Below are positions 22,405-35,700 of a stretch of 64,000 nt of DNA, one piece after another. How positions within the stretch are numbered: position 1 is the first letter of the stretch; each line of letters opens with the position of its first letter. Under the pieces are notes generated by a model. It was not told the origin of the DNA. It was given only the letters and a program-made list of their open reading frames with translations, and made no database searches. Source of the stretch: Gnetum montanum (lineage: Eukaryota > Streptophyta > Gnetopsida > Gnetales > Gnetaceae). The stretch covers positions 59,353 through 123,352 of the forward strand of contig MNCI01034267.1 in assembly GCA_015680685.1 (NCBI GenBank). Reading direction: 5' to 3'. Made by a program: the position numbers and the translations under genes.

Positions 22405-23839
22405 ATCTCTCCCTTTCAACTTAGTAATGGGGGAGATGGCAACCTATGTTGATCAATCAAGGCCCTCAGTTCTTTTTTTTTTAAGTTTTTGTTTTACACA
22501 TTTTTGTTTTGCAAATTTCTTTAACTTTTCTTATTTTTGTTTTACAACATTGTTAATACTCTTTCATTTCTTTGTGTGTTTGTTTATTTTGTTTGATTCG
22601 TTACCTAATAAGTGCTCTTGATGATGGTATTAACTGTATTCCATTGATTGTTAATGTTTGGTTTTTACCTTTGAGTGATGATGTTGATACTTGGATATGG
22701 TTCTTTTGATATAGCAGGCAATGAGTCCACTTCATCCATGCATCCATGAATTTCTATGGTCTCTCTTGGCTTGGAACTGTACAGTCCCTTTCTCACTAAT
22801 AAGAACTATCAACGAATCAGTGACTGGGCATTTCTCAAACTAAGGAAGGACTCAAGGACTGAAAAGGGTGTGACTTCAAGGGAACTTGATGCATTTGTGC
22901 TGGCCATTCTCTTGGGTGCTTGGATGTTTTCTTCTTGAGTCTCTCGTACCATTCCGATGCTGCTCCATTATTGGGAAGTTGAGCTAATAAAAATAATAAA
23001 TCTTTGCATAGTGTGGTTCTCACGCAAAAAAAAAAAAAAGAGGAAAAAAAACAACAGTGAGAATTCAAAGCACATCCCTTAGAAAAAATAATTATCTGGG
23101 CTACAAACACTAGTTATGGAACTAAATAAAAATGTTCCCTCTAACTAAGGCCCTTCTCGCTTCCTACTTTCTCCTTTCTCGTTTTGTTGAAATGGTGGTG
23201 ACTTTTTGGTGGAAGCATTCTCATTACTTCAAGTGGATGGATTGGCCAAATGTATTAATGTGAAGTCACTAGTTGTGGTTGGTTTGAGGCTAGATTTAGA
23301 ATGAGATCTACTAAGTCACATTAACCATTAACACACAAGGGGTTGTACACCACCTTGTTCTTGAGATTCCATTCCATTCTCTTCTTTCCATCCTTCTTTC
23401 TCCATCTTTCACCTCATTGCCAGTTATATCAGTAGCCCATATTTTGGTTAATGCATTGTTTTCCTTTTGGTAATGGTTAAGACTTTAACTCTTGTCTCCA
23501 AATGACATTCCTAGAGCCTAGGAACTCTTTGAATATGGGATTGTCAGGGCATTAAGGGCATGAGCCTACTTTGGGGAGGACCCATTGGCATTCCTATTTG
23601 GTGCATCCGTTAATTTCTTTCCCTTAAACATTTCCACAATCACCATTTATTTTGTTCATTTTCATCTTTGACATCCATTTTATTGGTGTGGCTATTGTTT
23701 CTTTTTTCTCCATCTTTCTTCTTCCTTCCCTTTTTCCATTCGATTGCTACCGGAGGTTTGCTCTCAGTCATGGGGGTCCTAGTCCAATTTTTTCAATTTT
23801 CTCTTAACCCCTACACCTTGGGTAGCCACCAGTATTATA
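22405..23839 (+). other. El-4 3' non-coding region
   Basis: No gene. It carries blocks shared with the other elements: GGGGGAGATGGCAACC near 22428 (also El-2), the GTGACTTCAAGGGAACTTG block near 22870 (also El-1, El-5), the GTGTGGTTCTCAC...GAGAATTCAAAGCACA block near 23008-23080 (also El-2, El-8), GGCCCTTCTCGCTTCCTAC near 23151 and GGGGAGGACCCATTGGCAT at 23573-23591. Thymine-rich tracts at 22470-22570 correspond to similar tracts after gag in El-1 and El-5. Confidence 0.6.
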
Positions 23840-23840
23840 N

Positions 23841-24815
23841 GCCGCAAGAATCATGTGTAGTTGTGATCAAACATCACCAATGCCCTGCGAACCGCAACTG
23901 CATAAACATCATGCACAAATCCACCATCCACCACATGCCATTTGCTAAAATAAAAGAAGATAGAGAGAAAATCCACCAACAGGATGCATGGTTGTGTTGT
24001 CGCAAGAATCATGTGTAGTTGTGATCAAACGTCACCAATGCCCTGCGAATTGCCAACTGTTGTTGCCGCACACACTGCCAACCACCCAGAGANAGCCGCG
24101 ATATCGCATCGGCCCCTGCGATATCGCGTACGCGATATGGTAGCCTGTCGCCAGTTCTATAAATAAGAGGCGGCTTTCCCTTGTTTAGGCATCTAGATCT
24201 AGACCCTTAGCCAAACTATAGTAGTTTTACCATTCTAGAGTTAGAATAATTTCCATGTGCCCGTAGTAGGAGTCTCAAAGTGATGGATCTTTATTCGAGC
24301 AAATTGTACCTAAGCACACATTTGTGTACGANGTGTTGGTACCAACACTTAGCCTCCAACTGAAAAGGAAAAGAGAAAAAAAATGGTTAGGACAAGCCCC
24401 TAACCGAAAAGGAAAAGAAAAAAAATGGTCAATTCAGGCCCTCCTTCTAGTGCCAATAAGGTGTTGATGCATAAATTTTGATCATGCCAACACCGGAAAA
24501 ACTCGTTTGAGGAGACTATAGCTTAGGGAACCTCCTGTATGGGTACGGAAACCTGGGAATAGTCTCAGCTGGAAAGAGCCANCTGAATAGTTAATGGAAA
24601 TTAGTTATTTAGTTCTCTTCACCTTTCCCTACTAGCATAGACATTAAAAAAGATAAAAGATATAAAAATCACATACCTCAGATTTACTTAACCATACAAC
24701 CGTGACAATACAAGTNGAATGCCCTGTGAACCGCCAACTGCATAAACATCATGCACAAATCCACCGTCCACCACATGCCATTTGCTGAAATAAAAGAAGA
24801 TAGAGAGAAGATCCA
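23841..24815. other. Scrambled, N-joined segment at the El-4 3' end
   Basis: Single Ns at 23840, 24093, 24332, 24582, 24716 and 24816 separate short pieces. A ~158 bp segment (CGCAAGAATCATGTGTAGTTG) occurs at 23843 and 23999, and part of it again at 24717-24815. A 249 bp piece (24333-24581), with AACCGAAAAGGAAAAG repeats, matches nothing else in the window. LTR pieces alternate with these. Probably an assembly artefact. Confidence 0.7.
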
Positions 24816-24851
24816 NTATGGTTGAGTGTAGGGGTACCTTGCCACTCATCA
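24094..24851 (+). repeat. El-4 3' LTR, in three separated pieces
   Basis: Pieces 24094-24331, 24583-24715 and 24817-24851 match 18204-18451, about 18733-18865 and 18962-18997 of the 5' LTR, in order. The TGATGA start and polypurine tract are missing at the N. The final ACTCATCA is followed by CCTAT, matching the left target duplication, so the outer end is genuine. The TATA box survives near 24162. Nearly intact CGATATCG/CGTACG palindrome at 24119-24140. Confidence 0.8.
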
Positions 24852-25490
24852 CCTATCTTTGATTATGTTCCAAGTTCAACAACTCGATACATAACTTGCA
24901 CATATGCACAAACAATTACACTTCTTCATCTTGTAGTTTTTAGATGATCAAAATATGAGATAAATTAACAGATAAATCATTAGAAGCTTTAATAATGATT
25001 ATGTAAACTACTAACTAACTAAAGCACTAGCACCATCCATAACAACATTGCCAAATAATGAGTAGAGAGTATGCTTGATGTCCAACCACATGATTTACAA
25101 GCATTGCAGTAGATCATATTGTAATTTGTGAATGGGCTAGCATTAAGTGTTTAGCTCATTAGGTGATCATAGGTTGTTGTCATTCTAGATAGGCTAGTAG
25201 TGGCTCTCTAATTTGTATGATAAAGATTAGTTGACTTGTATGATCATTGATGTTGTATCAACCATATTCTAGTTCTAAGCAGACAAGGAAATAACATTTA
25301 ATTAAGTAATTAACTAATTGACAAGAAAATAAACCTAGATTAGCCTAAGGGTGATGAGCATTTATTTATCAATTGGTCATCACACTCCTAGATATTTGGG
25401 CTTGTGGGATTACCAAACTAGTGCACTATACTTGTATTATAAGTCTAATTGCAAGGATTACCAAGCTAACTAAAATAGTAAAATAATAAT

Positions 25491-25665
25491 AAGGTATTAG
25501 CTTAGTGGTAGTAGTCTTAACCTAGAAAACCTAGTCACATGTTTGATTCCAATGGGAGTTATGTTTAAAAAAAAAGTTCGTAAAAAGAATTCTGAAATTG
25601 GTTCGATAGATGTAATGGCTCTTAGTGGATATAAATAAAAAATTCATTTTCAATTTCAATAATGA
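25491..25665 (+). repeat. tRNA-derived SINE-like element
   Basis: A box-like TAGCTTAGTGG (25498-25508) and B box-like GTTTGATTCC (25541-25550) are spaced as in a tRNA promoter, followed by a body with AAAGAATTCTGAAA and a T/A-rich tail with TTCAATTTCAA. The same body plan recurs at 36494-36705. No foldable intact tRNA is present, so this is a SINE relic, not a tRNA gene. Confidence 0.6.
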
Positions 25666-25944
25666 TAATTAAATAAAAAAATTAAAAAATCTAATTTGAG
25701 GTAATGCATTGCAATGAACAAGAATCCATCTTGGTTTATATTTCCATCATGAAAGCATCCATGTTCTAATTCAAGCTACAAGCACTTGCTGACTACTATA
25801 AGGAATGGGAAATCAAATTGACAAAGTCTATCTATTGGATGACCAAACTATACCATAAATGTAGTTGTTGGATGTGTATTTATAACCATGACATGATCAT
25901 AAGATATCACATCTACAATATTACAGCATAGGTTATAGAAGTTT

Positions 25945-26030
25945 ATAACTCAATGCTACCTAGTAGAATCGAACCTATGACCTGGGGTTACCAAGCTAAC
26001 ACCCCATTGTTAGGCTAAAATGTATTTATG
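25945..26030 (-). repeat. SINE-like head, minus strand
   Basis: Reverse strand reads TTAGCTTGGTAACCCCAGG, then CATAGGTTCGATTCTAC: A-box- and B-box-like motifs close together. Body not recognisable. Confidence 0.4.
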
Positions 26031-26124
26031 ACGTTGCAATCATTATAGGCAACATTTTTGTTGTTGAAACTTGAAATAATTGTAATATAGGTACACCCCA
26101 AGATATACAGTCCAATTAGAGCTT

Positions 26125-26215
26125 TACAACTTAGCATTGCCTACTAGAATTGAATCCATGACTTAGAGCTTTCAAATTAAAAGTCTTACGAGGAGGCTAT
26201 CACTTCATTACATGA
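26125..26215 (-). repeat. Second SINE-like head, minus strand
   Basis: Reverse strand contains AAGTGATAGCCTCCTCG, then CATGGATTCAATTCTAGTAG, similar to the copy at 25945-26030 (shared TTCTAGTAGGCAATGC-type segment). Strongly decayed. Confidence 0.35.
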
Positions 26216-26432
26216 GCATCATTTTTATTCTTTATCACTTTAGAACTTTCAAATCAAAAATCAAACACCTTATTTTTAAACCTTACCTACTTGTATCCCA
26301 GGCCATACAACCACCATGATAAAACTTGCTAAAACACAACAATGATTCAAGCAAAACTTTAATGGAAAATTTCAAACAAAACAAGTAGTTATCATTTAGG
26401 TTATGCTTCCCTTCGGTAGGTTATTTCATTAC

Positions 26433-26441
26433 CATAAATAT
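26433..26441 (+). promoter_or_regulatory. Candidate TATA box for the ZFPL1 gene
   Basis: ATAAATATA lies about 260 bp before the start codon, a plausible distance given an ordinary leader. AT-richness makes chance matches common; transcript ends are needed to settle this. Confidence 0.25.
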
Positions 26442-26701
26442 AACAGCTACAAGCTTTTCTTTTTTAAAAAATAGAAAAACAAAAAACAAAATAGTTGCAA
26501 CCTTTTTGCCTAAAGAGTTTCCAAATAGCATAGGTCAATTGGAATTACTCCAGACACAGCATTCGGTACATCCTGTACAAGCCTTGCTGCTCTTCTCTTT
26601 GCGCCTCTATTTTTGTGTTTCAATTGTCATTTTAAGCTTTTTGATTGCTCCGATCCAAAACAGATCTGGAGACTTAGGCAGTTCGTCCCAGCAGCTCAGC
26701 T

Positions 26702-29700
26702 ATGGTGGTCTGCAAGTGCAAAAAGGTGCTCTGTCCCCCTAGTTTTTTTCTTCTTCAACATTTCATTGTCTAATTCGGCAATGGCATCTTTCTGTCCTGG
26801 CATTCTTTCATCGTTATTGTCACTATTACGAATCAAAACTATAATGGAATTTGTTGTTTTTCTCTATAGTCTGAAAAGATGTTGAATGCTATCCGATCCA
26901 AGGGTTTTGCATATCCCTTTCGTTTCCAGTGGTCTCTTTCTTCGGTTACTAGATTTATTTATCTTCTCCAGTTTCAATTCCCTTCCGCAAATCTCATTCT
27001 AAGTCTGTGATTATCACGGTGCTCTACGAGCACATAGATAGACCATTCTAGGGTACATGTCGGGACATTGTGTTTCAACGCTAAGAAACTGAGCATAGAT
27101 ATTATAGTAAAAACAGTTTCATGAAAATTGTTTTTCAACTGAAATTTATGAAGAGGCGTTTGGAACTGATATCAGAGCAGAAACTCTGAGTGACTTGATC
27201 GTAGCGTTTCTATTATCATTTTTCTATGCTGGGTGCTGGATGTCATATTGGAAGCGCCATTTCAATGATTCTGTAAGCAAGAAGGTTTTGTGCACCGAGC
27301 TGGTGTATGATTTTCGTTTTAACATTTCCATCTTTGTAAAAGAAACATAGGTTCATTTTGTAGAACTTTTTAAATTAGGAGGAAATCAGCTAGGGAGTTT
27401 AACATACAACACCAGGTATGTGGTTAAACTCTTATAGACATCAATATTGATATTGTTGTTTAGTTGTTAAAAAAAGCAAATCACATTAATAAATTTGCCA
27501 AATCCATTGCTGTAAATTGTTCCTTTCTTTGTCGTTTTATTTTATTTTCATTATTTTTTATTGGTCAATGATTAAAACTCATATTCTTATATGCATTTTG
27601 GCGCTTCTAAAGATTCTTCTTGAAGAGCAAATTTGCTGGATTCTGTCATGATTTTGGCAGCTTTTGACTACAAATTTTAAAATTTAAATTTTTTAGTGAG
27701 CAGAATTCCAATTATAGATGGAAGATTATGAGGACAATGGACAATTAACATAACTTCTATCCCAAAAATTTTAAAACCCTTTTCAATACTAGCAATAAAG
27801 AGTTGCTTGTCGTTTTTTTTGGTTTGGCAAATTATTTTGGAGACAGATTCCTAAGAATTAAAAGGTCAAATCATGAAATACTAACTACAAAAGCGTCTGT
27901 GATGTCTTTGCCAATACTTATTGCATTCCTCAGTTATTCATTCATTCTTTACACCCTCAGATTCACAACATTATATTCATGTATAATACAGTTGAACATG
28001 CCCATTGTATTATTCTTTATAATCAAATTGTGCAAGTGCTAATTTCTTTAATCCTATTGTTTAATATCTTTTGAAAAATTATTTATGTTAGTGATTGAAA
28101 GTAATTGTGGTAGCAATGTTGGTGCAAATCTAATTTTTTTGGTTTAAATTTTTGCCTAGAAATTACCCTCATGAAAAATAATGTGATTTCAGGCAACAAA
28201 ACTTTATTGTTTTGTTCATAAGATACCTGTATGTGGAGATTGCATATGTTTTCCAGAACACTCGATATGTGTGGTATGTATAGATTCATTTTGTTATATT
28301 CAATATTTCTTTATTGCCCTTTCAAGTCTTTTTTTGCTGTTCAGAAAATATTTGATTACAGATGAGGAATAGCCATGGAAATGGCAATTGTTTGAGTTCT
28401 TAGAGATTTTGAAAACATCTTATAATCCAATCCACCTATCACAACATTTATGGTTTTCTTTTCATTCATTGATATTTAAGAATACACACTTAGGAACAAG
28501 GATTTCATGTATTTCTGCAATACATTTACATATTTTACGCAGTTGTTTTGATCATTATGCATTTAACAGATAGCAAAACACAAGATGACAGTTAGCAGCA
28601 GCAACTTTGCATTACTAATCTCAATTATCTGTTGGCAGTAGATACTTTTATTTTTATTCTCCATTTTTATAAAACTTTTGTGAGAATACCTGTCACTTCA
28701 TGAAAATGATTTGCATCACTTATAAATGACCTTTTTAGTTTATTTGTACAGGTCCGAACTTATTCAGAATGGGTAATTGATGGTGATTATGATTGGCCAT
28801 CACGATGCAATGTTTGCAGAACAGAGTTACAAGATGGAGCAGTTACCACCCGTCTTGGATGTTTGCGTAAGTATGACATATTTTGGAAATAATGTGAATT
28901 AGTTGAGATGCACTTGTTTCTGTATAAATAAAAATCGTGGAATTTTCTTCCAGAGAGCTTGATCTGCTGTGCACGTTTTTATCATTATAGCAAATAACAA
29001 GGGCTTTTTTTATATCAGACGTTGTGCACACAAATTGTTTGTCAACACATCTCCATAGTTTTCCTCCTCACACTGCTCCAGCTGGATATGTTTGCCCAAC
29101 TTGTGCAACTTCTGTAAGATATTTATAATATTTACAATTTTTTTCTTTTTTTGGGAGAAGTTTTCTATTGAGGCTTTTGGGTTTGAATTTATTTTAAAAT
29201 GAACCAAAGCTGAATGATCAACAAGTTATTTGTAGAAAATAGATTGGTATGAAACAAATTGTTGGTCTATCAAACTTCTGATTCCAAAGTTACCTTATTT
29301 GGTTTTTGTTTTGCTTTGTTCTGGTAAAAGTTAAATTCTTACTGGGCTTAAAAAAGAAAAGAAAAGAAAAACTATAAGACATTCTTCAGGAATCTTGCTA
29401 TGCCCTATCAGGTGTACAAATCTAAGAAATACTAAAGTAATAAACACTTTTAGGGTTAAAGGGTCATCACTTGTAGGCTCAATGCTCATCTTGCCAAGTG
29501 GGGTCCTCAAAGGGCTGGTAGATGAATGAAAGCTTAACTTCTTTTAGAGTTAGAAAAGGTGATTTTAACAACTTGTTAGCAGATGTGTTGTTTTATGCAT
29601 TTTTTAATAATTGTCTATTTGCTGATGCAGTTAATATTTAAAAATGTTTTTATTGAACAGATATGGCCTCCAAAAAGCATCAAAGATGCAGGATCTGTTC

Positions 29701-32700
29701 TGTATTCAAAACTTAAGGAAGCTATTTCCAAGGTAGTTATTTAGGATTGACTCTTGTTTATTAGTTGAAGATTTATTTGTTATTGTTGTATCAGCTGTTT
29801 AATATCTAATGAACATATCCATGTAAGATGTTTAACAGTCAATGGGTGTTAAAATTTTCAAACCAGATACATAATAGTATGCTTTATCTATTGGATTCAT
29901 AATGTTAATGGACAATTAGCTCATTAACAGATAGCATGGAATTATATGTCCACTGTAGCACTATAGTGGACACATCAATAAATTTGAGATATTATTATGG
30001 ATTGGCTTGAATTTGAGATATTTGTCAGCTGGAGCAGGATAGCACTTCAATTCTGAACTAAATTAAAATGATGGAAAATAATGAATGCTTTCAGAATAAA
30101 AATTTCATCTAGCATTTTTGTTTACATCTAACTTCTAATGTTATATGAAATTATTCAAAATCCGTTGTTATTTTGAGTGATCCTGCTTTCATTACCAATC
30201 TATTAGATTCAAGGGAACTTGGTTTACATGTTTTTTTTTAAACATGCTTTTGAATTTGCTTTTTCTTTTGGGTGATAAAGAACGATTCCAGCATAAAAAC
30301 TCAAGAGAAGATATTTGAAATTTTAAGCAAAATATAGCCAAAAATGCACTATTACTAACTTGAAATAAAAAAACGCACCAATAAAAAAAGCTTACAATGA
30401 AAATAAGGAGTCAACCACCAGCTGAAGGAATCATGATATTCTCCTCATGCCAGTCTTCTCAATGGGGTCTCAACAAGATCACAAGATCAAGTAACACACA
30501 CTTAAAGGACTCAATTACTCATCCACACCTTACCTGAACATCAACAACCGGAAGTCCATTCTCATTTATCCTATTTATAGGTTGGCAAATTTGGATTTCC
30601 TTAATGATGGCTTGTGACCTCATTGTGACTTGTTGCTAGTTAACTACTAGCACACAATTGCACTTAGAATAGAAACTGAAAGAAATTCTTTCCATTACAA
30701 CATATGGGGTGAGTGCCAATGCAGATAAGCCTATTTATAGAAGAAGGAGAAGGGATGATGATCTGTACAACAATGTGGATGAAGTAAGATGTCTCTTCAG
30801 AATTGGCTGGAAGATGAAAACTATCATGTATGAAGATAAGGTTAGATAGAAGACCAATACTTACTCTAGTGAAGATCTGCTTTGGAGCCAAGTCCACCTA
30901 ACGAAAGTAGTTTTGATCAAATAATCTTAGACACAGCATAACCAGATCCATTCAACCTGTGTAGTTGAGATGAAGAATTCATAGATAGACAACGAAGAGC
31001 TGCTTTGGAACCAAGTCCATCTAACCAAGGCAGTTGTGATGAAATAACTCTTAGACAGAGTAACCAAATCCATCCAACTTTTGTAGTTGAGATAAAGAAT
31101 TCATAAATGGACAATTAAACTTATTAAGGAGCAAAGCCAAACCGAAATATAGTGCATAAAAAGATTATACTTGGATAGTATTTGTGCAATTGTCCATGAG
31201 AACTTAACAGAGACGTTGATCATTTGTGAGTTAAGGATACATTTGTTAACCCAAAAGCATGACTAACCACCATTTAAACAAACCATCTCTGGCCTTTATT
31301 CAAATGTGAAGATATTGACTTTTTAAATCAATGTTTGGAAAATTTAAGCATTGATTGAGATGTAGAGAATGTCATCCATCGTAGGTATTGGTAAATAATA
31401 CTGGTGATTCTGTTTGCAGATCTTGAATCAATACACAAGCCAAGTTCATCTATTTCTTGTTAGCTACTAACACAGTGGTTTAACACTGAGAGAAGTACTT
31501 TCCTTCACAAAACCATTGGCTAGAAGCACACTTGCTTGGTGAGGTCCTTATCTTTGTGAAGGAGTGATACCCTGGTATGAAGTCTGTTTGGTCCTGGATG
31601 TTCCTCATGGGTGGAATTCCATCTAGCTTGGATTTGAGCTTGGACTGTATAGGAGCTTCTTTCTCCTATTCCATGGTGCAAATTGTTTTGATAACAAAGC
31701 TGTGTCCCTAATGTATTATCTTTCATTCAGTAATACTTATGATGCATTAGCCATAAATTCTGTCCTTACTCAGCAATTAATTGTCAAACATTCCGTTGAC
31801 CATGGAATACAACCCAGTTATTGTAATTCCATGGGCTGTCTAGCATAATTTCAGCACCATTTATGTGCAAAAAAATGAATATTCATTTTGCCATTAAATA
31901 CAACCCTATTATCATGATACCATGGTCTTTCTAGAGTCTTGTAAGCATAATCTATGGGTAAGAGATCACAAATGACTTATCTAAGAATTGGCCTAAATGT
32001 GTAGTACATTGCTCTGTTATCTCTTTAGAATGGTTATTTGAAAGTCCGATGTACTTTGCAATGGTGAGGATGTGGATATGCTTTTAAGCCTATCTTGGGA
32101 ACAGCATTGGTTGAGATGGCATTCTTTTGTGCTCCTCCATGAGTCAAGACGTGAGGCAATTGCTGTTGTTCTGAACAACTTCTTTCTTGGAGGGTCTTTC
32201 TTTGTACACATTGCAATAAAAGTGCATGCATTCTATTTTGGAATTTCTTCAATCTTTGAAGCATTTGGATTGTTAATTCAACATACCTTACAGTAATAAT
32301 TCTTCTTCTCCTTTGCTTTCAGCTCTTTGGCCTTGCTATTCAGCTTTGGCTTTGGGCATTCTCATTGCTTGTGGTCCCATTCACCACAGTTATAATATTG
32401 GACCTTTGATGGAGCTTTGTATTGGTTTTTATCTCCTTGGGTTGTACCCTTCTTTTGGTACTTGTTCTTGTTTACATCTCCCTTTGATTTTTATTCTTAT
32501 TTTGTACTCTCCATCATTGGTCTCTTGCTTTTAACCTTGTCCTTTGGAAAACTTAAAAATTTCTTATCCTTTCCCTTAGGAACATTTACTTCTCTTGTTG
32601 GTAGGACATCTTTAAGCCTTGCACTTAAGCCTCTTGATGGCTGCTCTAATTGAATATAGTACTTGCTCAGTTTGGAAACTTTTGAAAGCTTCCAAACATG

Positions 32701-35700
32701 CAAGGAAGAAATCTATGCCATCAACTTCATTGAAATAAATGTTCTTGATGCACGGCTAAATGCCTGTGCTAGTCTGTCTTCATCTTCATCATTAACCTTG
32801 GAAGATGTTTGAGGTAACTATGGTTCATTGATGAAGGTCCTTGACTTTTCCCCTCTTGAAACCTTATACTCTTGATTGTTTCTTTGCCTGATCTTGCAAG
32901 CAAAAGGAATCTTTTAACTCTACTACTACTTCTTCATCTTTCTTGTCTTCCTCTCCTTCCTCATGATGAGATTAAGCTTAATGATGGCTTGGCGTTTTTG
33001 GTTTGGGAAGGACTTCATGGATTTCATCCACAAGTGGCTTGGAAGCAAACTTAAGGTCTTCAATCTCCTTGCTAAAACCATGTACAGTATTCTTTTTTGG
33101 ATGCCTTAATGTCTTAATGCCTAACAGCTAAAAGAATTCATAAAAGACAAAAAATACTTACAAAGGAGTTTTGAAAATCTCAGTGCCTAGAATCAACACT
33201 GCAACCACTTTAGCCTTGATCAAGGTGATCCAATGCAAGAATGAATGGTACAAAGCTCCAACACTAAACATTCCTCAAATTCTAGCTTAAACAAGCTAAT
33301 TAATACACAATTCAACTTGTTCCAAGTTCAATTGGATAGCGAAACTTAATTCCTAACTTAAGAGCTTGCTGAAACTCTAAAGCTTAAGAGACTTAAGCAA
33401 TCATTGTTATCATCATCCTCCTGGTCTTATCCGAACTACATGGGGTCAGTTTTATGAATTTTTTCCTACCATTCATCTGTGTTAAGAGCCAAATTGACAT
33501 TGATTTCTAGATCATGGATATCTTTCCTTATCCTTGCATACCAGATATAAATCAGTTTACCTCTTTTTTGTTTTCCATCTAATTCAACTAGGCAGCCTCT
33601 TCTAATAGGTGCACTCTCTAGTCTTCTCCGCACATAAAAAAACCATTTGAGATGACCTTTTTAATATTTTCATCTATGGGTGCTGCCCCCAAACTTCCCT
33701 GAATAAGAGAATCTTTGATTTTACCTTTTTTAGTAACACCCAACATCCTCTTAAGCATTTACATCTCTGGTATATGCATGTGTTCAACTTGTTGCTTCTT
33801 GATTGGCCAACATTCTGCACCATAAAGATGGTAGGTCTCATGACAATTTTGTTGAACTTTTTCTTCAATCTACTGTTTCATTGATCCTGTCAATTTTTTT
33901 TGTCAGATCATTGTTAAACCATCTATTTGTGCAAGAGATCCCACATATCTTAGTTTCTTACATGTGTAACTTCATGGTTATGAAATTAAGTTTCATATCT
34001 TCATTACTCACCTTTCATAAAATGCACTTTCATATATTCCATTTCGCCTCTACCAATCCCCAACCCTTTTGATTCTATGATTCTTCCCCAAAACTTGTAT
34101 GAAGCATTTATAGCGGATTCTTGGTGTAACTGTACTTTTACAGGGAAGTGAGTAGTTTCTAATGGGAATATCTTTTCTATTTCAAGCTCACCAATTGAAA
34201 ATTCTGGAAATGCTCATCATGACCTTCATTGCACTTGCAATTTCTCAATGATGGCTCATTGTTGTGACATCATTGTGACACACATGGCGAGTGACGAGCT
34301 CTTGGGACTGGTTGCTGTTATTGCAACCCTTAACAACTTGTGATACTGCTGAAAATCTATTGTATACATTGTGAGTACAATGCCCTTGTGACTTGTTGCA
34401 ACTATCATCACAGCCCTTGATAACTCATGATAGTGCTGAAAATCTGCTGCACACATGGTGAGTGATGATGCCCTTATGAATGGTTGCAATGATATCAACT
34501 TGCAATAGTGCTGACCATCTGTCATTTCCTAGTTGTGACTTTTTGTTGTTTGGTAATAGTCATTACGACCTCATCATGACCTTAACAAAATTGGCAGTGG
34601 ACTCACAATCATCTGTAAATCCCAAAATTTGAAGGGTAGAAATCCTGAACAAACATAACAATATTGTTTATACCTCAACCTACATTTTAAGATGCTGAAA
34701 TACAATTTGGAATGCTAGGCTGTTATTTCTTTGTGTGAGACTTTGTTGGAGCTGTAGTCTTTTAAACCCTTGCTATGGATGGGTCTGTCTTATATTTGTG
34801 TAGGTCTTACAAACATCTGGCAATGTGTCATTGCACAGGTCTTACACAGGAATCATTTGTTCCTAGTCAGATTGCCACTGGCCTTCTGCCATCATTTGGT
34901 GCCCATTTGTATACATAATTGAGCCAAAATCTATTCAGATTAATGGAAATTGACCTTCGCTAAGTCAATCAGTTTCTAAAATTGCTTAATTAGACCCACT
35001 AGAGCATGTTGTTACTCTAGCTCAGTTGAGACCTGGGAGCCTAAGCAAATGCATCAAATTGCTTATCAGGAAATAATCCATGGCTCAAGACTGCAATTCC
35101 CTAGCAAAGGCACTCTGCATGGCCTGCCTCTCAAAAACCAAACAAGATCATACTTGTCCTACCACCAGCACCTTTATCTGGAACACATGGTTCCATTTTG
35201 TGAATCATTTATTCCTCTGTTGTGTATGTTCGAATACACCTATGCTATTTAACAATAAAACCGGTCAATTCTGCTATAATTTAGTTTTAGTTTTAAATTA
35301 TTTTTGTTAAATTCTTTGATGTTCCTTATTGAGTCTTGTATGTTTTGATTCTTATAGAATGATGTAGGCAAAATTCTGTTGGGAAACAGCCTTGCTCCTG
35401 GCAAACGATCTGAATCTTCAGCTACAACACAGACACCAGTGACAGAGATAAATACTATAAGTTCTGTTGTACCAGAACCGACTAGCACAACAGGAGCATC
35501 TGCAATGACCGCTTATGATGGATCATACCCTTTAGTAATCGGGACAGATGCATCTGCCAAGACCAGTTCAGACATTGTTGAAATAGATGGTGCTGTTTCT
35601 ATCAATCTCTCTCCAAATGCTTCTGGTGTAAGTCATCCCCAGTTATTTTATTCTGTTATGTGTTTTGGTAGATGATACTCATGCTAATTTGTAGCATCAG

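Larger units (their letters stand above)
18200..24851 (+). mobile_element. El-4: Athila-like element, RT to integrase deleted
   Basis: Bounded by a 5 bp target duplication CCTAT (18195-18199 and 24852-24856). Order: 5' LTR, PBS, gag, protease, then a junction near 22385 that joins the protease-RT linker to the region that follows integrase in El-2, then 3' non-coding DNA and a broken 3' LTR. Gag and protease are close relatives of those in El-2. The element is internally deleted and carries stops and frameshifts; six single Ns break its last kilobase. Confidence 0.85.
24857..26432. other. Intergenic region upstream of the ZFPL1 gene
   Basis: AT-rich with no gene seen. It holds decayed tRNA-derived SINE-like copies (listed separately). 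Confidence 0.5.
29733..35357 (+). other. Intron 5 of the ZFPL1 gene, 5.6 kb, filled with transposon debris
   Basis: Donor GTAGTT after ISK codons and acceptor TTCTTATAG before NDVGK. Intron 5 is several times longer than the other introns (67-1467 bp). It contains tandem duplications (30871-31112, 34279-34525), an LTR-retrotransposon gag fragment and a LINE end, both on the minus strand. A CTACTAACACA-type motif near 30645 and 31465 suggests further repeat copies. No host exon is seen inside it. Confidence 0.8.

Noticed and set aside
25498-25550. Possible tRNA gene from A- and B-box-like motifs
   Set aside because: No cloverleaf can be built and the body and tail match a dispersed SINE plan.
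26506-26885. Longer open frames over the first exon of the ZFPL1 gene
   Set aside because: They are in other frames or lack an ATG in context; the MVVCKCKK frame with its splice donor continues into the conserved zinc-binding exons.
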